The notes under the pieces were generated by a model, which was not told where the DNA came from, did not search any database, and worked only from the letters and a program-made list of their open reading frames with translations. 9,479 nucleotides of DNA from positions 1 through 9,479 of the forward strand of contig CALCGO010000141.1 in NCBI GenBank assembly GCA_937901055.1, in the 5' to 3' direction. This DNA is from an uncultured Rhodobacterales bacterium (GTDB lineage: Bacteria; Pseudomonadota; Alphaproteobacteria; Rhodobacterales; Rhodobacteraceae). Shown piece by piece: positions 6,950-9,479 of this stretch; the first letter of the stretch is position 1; every line of letters begins with the position of its first letter. The translations under genes and the position numbers were made by a program.

Positions 6950-7915
6950 CTACAGTCGCCCAACCTCGACACCTTTTGCGCCCTTCTTTTGTGCCATCAG
7001 GCACAGCCAGTCGTGGGCAACGGTTGCGGCCGCCAAAGCGGTAATTTCCGCGTGGTCGTAGGGGGGTGAAACTTCAACCACATCCATACCAACCAAGTTA
7101 AGCGAGCCAAGTCCGCGGATCAATTCCAGCGCTTGCCAGCTGGCTAACCCGCCCATAACCGGCGTGCCTGTGCCCGGCGCGAAGGCCGGGTCAAGCCCGT
7201 CTACGTCAAACGAGATGTACACCGGTGTATCCCCCGCCCGTTCTTTGATTATCTTCAGCGCCGCGTCGACACCGTTGCGGTGAACCCACGGCGCGGTCAA
7301 GATTTCGAAACCGTGATCGCTATCGTTATAGGTTCGCAACCCGATTTGCGTGGATTTGGATACGTCGATCACCCCTTCCGCAGCGGCGCGCCCAAACATA
7401 GTGCCGTGGTCAAGGCGCGTCGGGTCGTCCTCCCACGTATCACAATGCGCGTCGAATTGGACCAACGTGATGGGGCCATATTTTTCGGCATGTGCTTTCA
7501 GCAACGGATAGGCAACGAAGTGATCGCCGCCGAAGGTCAGCATTTTCGCGCCGGTCTTAATGATTTCCGCAGCGTGCGCCTGAATATCTACGGGGACGGT
7601 TTCGGGGTGATGCGGGTCAACCATGCAGTCCCCCCAATCGACGACCGACAGCGTTTTAAACGGGTCAAAACCAAATGGGAACGCCTCTAACTCGGCCAGT
7701 TGCACAGACGCTTCGCGGATTGCGCGCGGGCCAAGACGACAGCCGGAACGATAAGTGACGGAGCTATCATAAGGCACGCCGCTGACCACCACATCCACAC
7801 CTTCAAGGTCGCGGGAATATCGGCGACGCAGAAAACTGAGTGCCCCGCCATAGGTCATTTCCACCCAACGCTCATTATTACCCTTGGCGCGGAATGCTTG
7901 ATCACCTGTACTCAT
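6950..7915 (-). CDS. speB: Agmatinase (ureohydrolase/arginase family)
   Basis: This cytoplasmic Mn-dependent ureohydrolase most likely hydrolyses agmatine to putrescine and urea. The 321 residues carry the complete dinuclear metal site: GGDH (129-132, His132), DAHCD (155-159, Asp155, His157, Asp159) and SFDVDGLDP (235-243, Asp237, Asp239), followed by APGTGTP (246-252) and MDVVEVSP (277-284). Length and motifs fit agmatinase-type enzymes. Relatives that act on guanidinobutyrate or other guanidino compounds share the same motifs and cannot be excluded. The ATG overlaps the potI stop by four bases (ATGA), with AAGAAGG just upstream, so it is translationally coupled to the transporter. The context, transporter genes before and puuA/puuB after, suggests it feeds imported or internal agmatine into putrescine degradation. 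The stop is TAG at 6950-6952. Confidence 0.9.
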   Translation of the reverse strand: MSTGDQAFRAKGNNERWVEMTYGGALSFLRRRYSRDLEGVDVVVSGVPYDSSVTYRSGCRLGPRAIREASVQLAELEAFPFGFDPFKTLSVVDWGDCMVDPHHPETVPVDIQAHAAEIIKTGAKMLTFGGDHFVAYPLLKAHAEKYGPITLVQFDAHCDTWEDDPTRLDHGTMFGRAAAEGVIDVSKSTQIGLRTYNDSDHGFEILTAPWVHRNGVDAALKIIKERAGDTPVYISFDVDGLDPAFAPGTGTPVMGGLASWQALELIRGLGSLNLVGMDVVEVSPPYDHAEITALAAATVAHDWLCLMAQKKGAKGVEVGRL

Positions 7916-8709
7916 GTTTTTGCCTTCTTACGCATAAAGAACCACGAAATCGATATACCGATGGCTACCACGACGACAATCAACGTTGCCAGTGCGTTGA
8001 TTTCCGGCGTGACCCCGAGGCGAACCTTGGAGAATATCACCATCGGCAGCGTACTAGCCCCCGGGCCGGATACGAAGCTAGCAATCACAAGGTCGTCGAG
8101 CGACAATGTGAAAGCCAGCAACCAACCCGAAATCAACGCCGGCGCGATCATCGGCAGCGTTATATCGAAGAATACCCGCACGGGTTTTGCACCTAAGTCA
8201 GACGCAGCCTCCTCGATGGAGTCGTCCATGTCGGTGAGGCGGGACTGCACTACAACGGCGACGTAGGCCATGCAAAACGTCGTGTGGGCAATAATGATCG
8301 TCAGCATGCCGCGACCTGCGGGCCAACCGAACATCGCCTCCATCGCGACGAATAACAAAAGCAGCGACAAACCTGTTATCACTTCTGGCATAACCAGCGG
8401 CGCGGTCACCATACCGGTTAGCAGTCCGCGCCCACGAACCCGTCCGAAGCGCGTAAGGACCATGGCCGCGATTGTGCCAAGCACGGTCGCCAGGGTCGCA
8501 CTGACTACGCCGATTTTCAGGCTGATCCATGCGGCACCAAGGATTTGCGGGTCGTTCAGCAACTCGCCATACCATTTGGTGGACCACCCTCCCCAGACAG
8601 TCACCAGTTTGGAACTGTTAAAACTGAAAATCACGAGCGACACTATAGGGATATAAAGGAACAAAAACCCAAGGAAGGATACGATTGGCAGGAACAAACC
8701 ACGTTTCAT
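7912..8709 (-). CDS. potI: Polyamine ABC transporter permease PotI/PotC-like
   Basis: This is the second inner-membrane subunit of a putrescine/spermidine-type importer. It has 265 residues, close to the usual 264-281. Membrane segments are visible at about 7-30, 61-85, 98-122, 135-155, 188-206 and 240-259. The ATPase-contact EAA loop is EEAASDLGAKPVRVFFDITLP (166-186), a good match to PotC/PotI proteins, and FTLSLDDLVIASF (200-212) is also characteristic. I place the start at the ATG at 8709, which forms a 4-base ATGA overlap with the potH stop and has GGGGG just upstream. The longer frame from 8805 would add 32 Cys/His-rich residues inside potH and is not credible. The gene overlaps speB by four bases. 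PotC and PotI cannot be separated by sequence alone; putrescine is favoured because of puuA and puuB downstream. Confidence 0.92.
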   Translation of the reverse strand: MKRGLFLPIVSFLGFLFLYIPIVSLVIFSFNSSKLVTVWGGWSTKWYGELLNDPQILGAAWISLKIGVVSATLATVLGTIAAMVLTRFGRVRGRGLLTGMVTAPLVMPEVITGLSLLLLFVAMEAMFGWPAGRGMLTIIIAHTTFCMAYVAVVVQSRLTDMDDSIEEAASDLGAKPVRVFFDITLPMIAPALISGWLLAFTLSLDDLVIASFVSGPGASTLPMVIFSKVRLGVTPEINALATLIVVVVAIGISISWFFMRKKAKT

Positions 8710-9479
8710 GTCTCGACCCCCTTCGATTGTGCAAGGCGCAGAAGCATGATCGGGATAACCAGAAGTACCAGCATGGCGATGGCCACAGCCGAGGCAACGG
8801 GCCAATCACGGTTGGAGAAGAACTCGGTCCAGAGGACTTTACCAATCATTAAGGTATCGGGGCCACCCAACAGGGCCGGGATAACGAACTCGCCAATCGC
8901 GGGGATAAAGACCAACATCGAACCCGCGACGATACCCGGCAGGGAAAGCGGGATAGTGATACGCAAGAAAGTCGAAATCGGGCCAGCGCCCAGATCAGCT
9001 GAGGCTTCAAGTAACGAGTCGTCCAGCTTCACAAGATTCGCGTAAAGCGGCAGGATCATGAACGGTAAGTAGGTATAAACGATGCCAACATAGACCGCGA
9101 CATCGGTCTGCATGATGATCAAGGGCTCGTTAATCAGACCAATTTTCATGAGCATGGCGTTTAGTACACCCTTGGTCTTGAGAATGCCGATCCATGCGTA
9201 GACGCGTAGCAGGAACGAGGTCCAAAACGGCAGAACAATCAGCAACAATAGAAGCGAGCGCTTCGGTTCCGGACTACGGGCGATGTAATAAGACATCGGA
9301 TAGCCGATTAGCAGTGCTAATACAGTCGAGAAGAACGCGATTTTGATAGAGGACCAATAGGCGTTGATGTAAAGGCTGTCTTCCCAGAGGTAAGCGTAGT
9401 TTCCTATGGTTGCCTTGATGGAGCCGTCAACAAACAGTGGCGAATATGGTGGGCGCGCGATCATCGGCTCCGCAACGGA
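8706..9479 (-). CDS. potH: Polyamine ABC transporter permease PotH/PotB-like (N-terminus cut by window edge)
   Basis: This is the first inner-membrane permease subunit of the polyamine importer. The frame stays open to the right edge (SVAEPMIARPPY is read across 9479 to 9444), so the true start, probably some tens of residues upstream, is outside the window; 257 residues are visible. The ARPPYSPLF segment is the usual periplasmic stretch of PotB/PotH. Hydrophobic segments follow, and the EAA loop LEASADLGAGPISTFLRIT is followed by IPLSLPGI. PAIGEFVIPALLGGPDTLMIG and the C-terminal membrane segment are also family-typical. The ATG at 9464 should not be taken as the start, because homology-like sequence continues upstream of it. 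The stop overlaps the potI start (ATGA). The ATPase (potG-like) and periplasmic binding protein (potF-like) are expected beyond the right edge. Confidence 0.92.
   Translation of the reverse strand, partial: SVAEPMIARPPYSPLFVDGSIKATIGNYAYLWEDSLYINAYWSSIKIAFFSTVLALLIGYPMSYYIARSPEPKRSLLLLLIVLPFWTSFLLRVYAWIGILKTKGVLNAMLMKIGLINEPLIIMQTDVAVYVGIVYTYLPFMILPLYANLVKLDDSLLEASADLGAGPISTFLRITIPLSLPGIVAGSMLVFIPAIGEFVIPALLGGPDTLMIGKVLWTEFFSNRDWPVASAVAIAMLVLLVIPIMLLRLAQSKGVET

Noticed and set aside
8710..8805. N-terminal extension of the potI-like protein (32 residues, Cys/His-rich)
   Set aside because: It would overlap potH by about 100 bases and looks unlike any permease start. The ATG at 8709 has a ribosome site and an ATGA overlap.
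8545..9045. Plus-strand open frame of 166 codons
   Set aside because: It is antisense to the potH/potI junction, with no recognisable domain.
1..9479. CRISPR arrays, insertion sequences, tRNA genes, phage or defence genes
   Set aside because: I looked for spaced direct repeats, terminal inverted repeats, transposase motifs and tRNA-like arms and saw none. Nearly all of the sequence is accounted for by nine metabolic and transport genes.

Overview
The window reads as a stretch of chromosome from an alphaproteobacterium, most likely of the Rhodobacterales/Roseobacter group. This rests on the protein families, the gene order and a roughly balanced base composition; no rRNA or other phylogenetic marker is present, so the assignment is inference. 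All nine recognisable genes lie on the minus strand, so transcription runs from the right edge to the left. No tRNA, rRNA, insertion sequence, phage gene or CRISPR array was seen.

Right part (9479 down to 3725): a polyamine uptake and catabolism cluster. In transcription order it holds two inner-membrane permeases of a putrescine/spermidine-type ABC importer (potH-like, cut by the window edge, then potI-like), an agmatinase-family ureohydrolase (speB), a small universal stress protein, a glutamine-synthetase-like gamma-glutamylputrescine synthetase (puuA-like) and an FAD amine oxidoreductase (puuB-like). The potH/potI and potI/speB junctions are 4-base ATGA overlaps, and puuA/puuB share one base in TAATG. 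This packing points to one co-transcribed, translationally coupled unit. A coherent reading is that polyamine or agmatine is imported, agmatine is converted to putrescine plus urea, putrescine is gamma-glutamylated, and the product is oxidised to the aldehyde. The binding protein, the ATPase and the later steps (aldehyde dehydrogenase, gamma-glutamyl-GABA hydrolase, GABA aminotransferase) are not in the window.

Middle (3724 to 3508): a 217-base AT-rich gap with no gene. It presumably carries the promoter of the next operon and holds an imperfect palindrome resembling a LacI-family operator.

Left part (3507 down to 1): an oligopeptide ABC importer. It comprises a periplasmic binding protein (oppA) with a strong ribosome binding site, then oppB and oppC (oppC runs off the left edge). 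A perfect 12-base inverted repeat separates oppA from oppB and probably sets the excess of binding protein over permease. The ATPases (oppD, oppF) are presumably beyond the left edge.

The window is mostly ordinary metabolic and transport DNA. I found no convincing new system. The points worth a second look are the stress protein and agmatinase embedded in the putrescine operon, the oppA/oppB hairpin and the operator-like palindrome.
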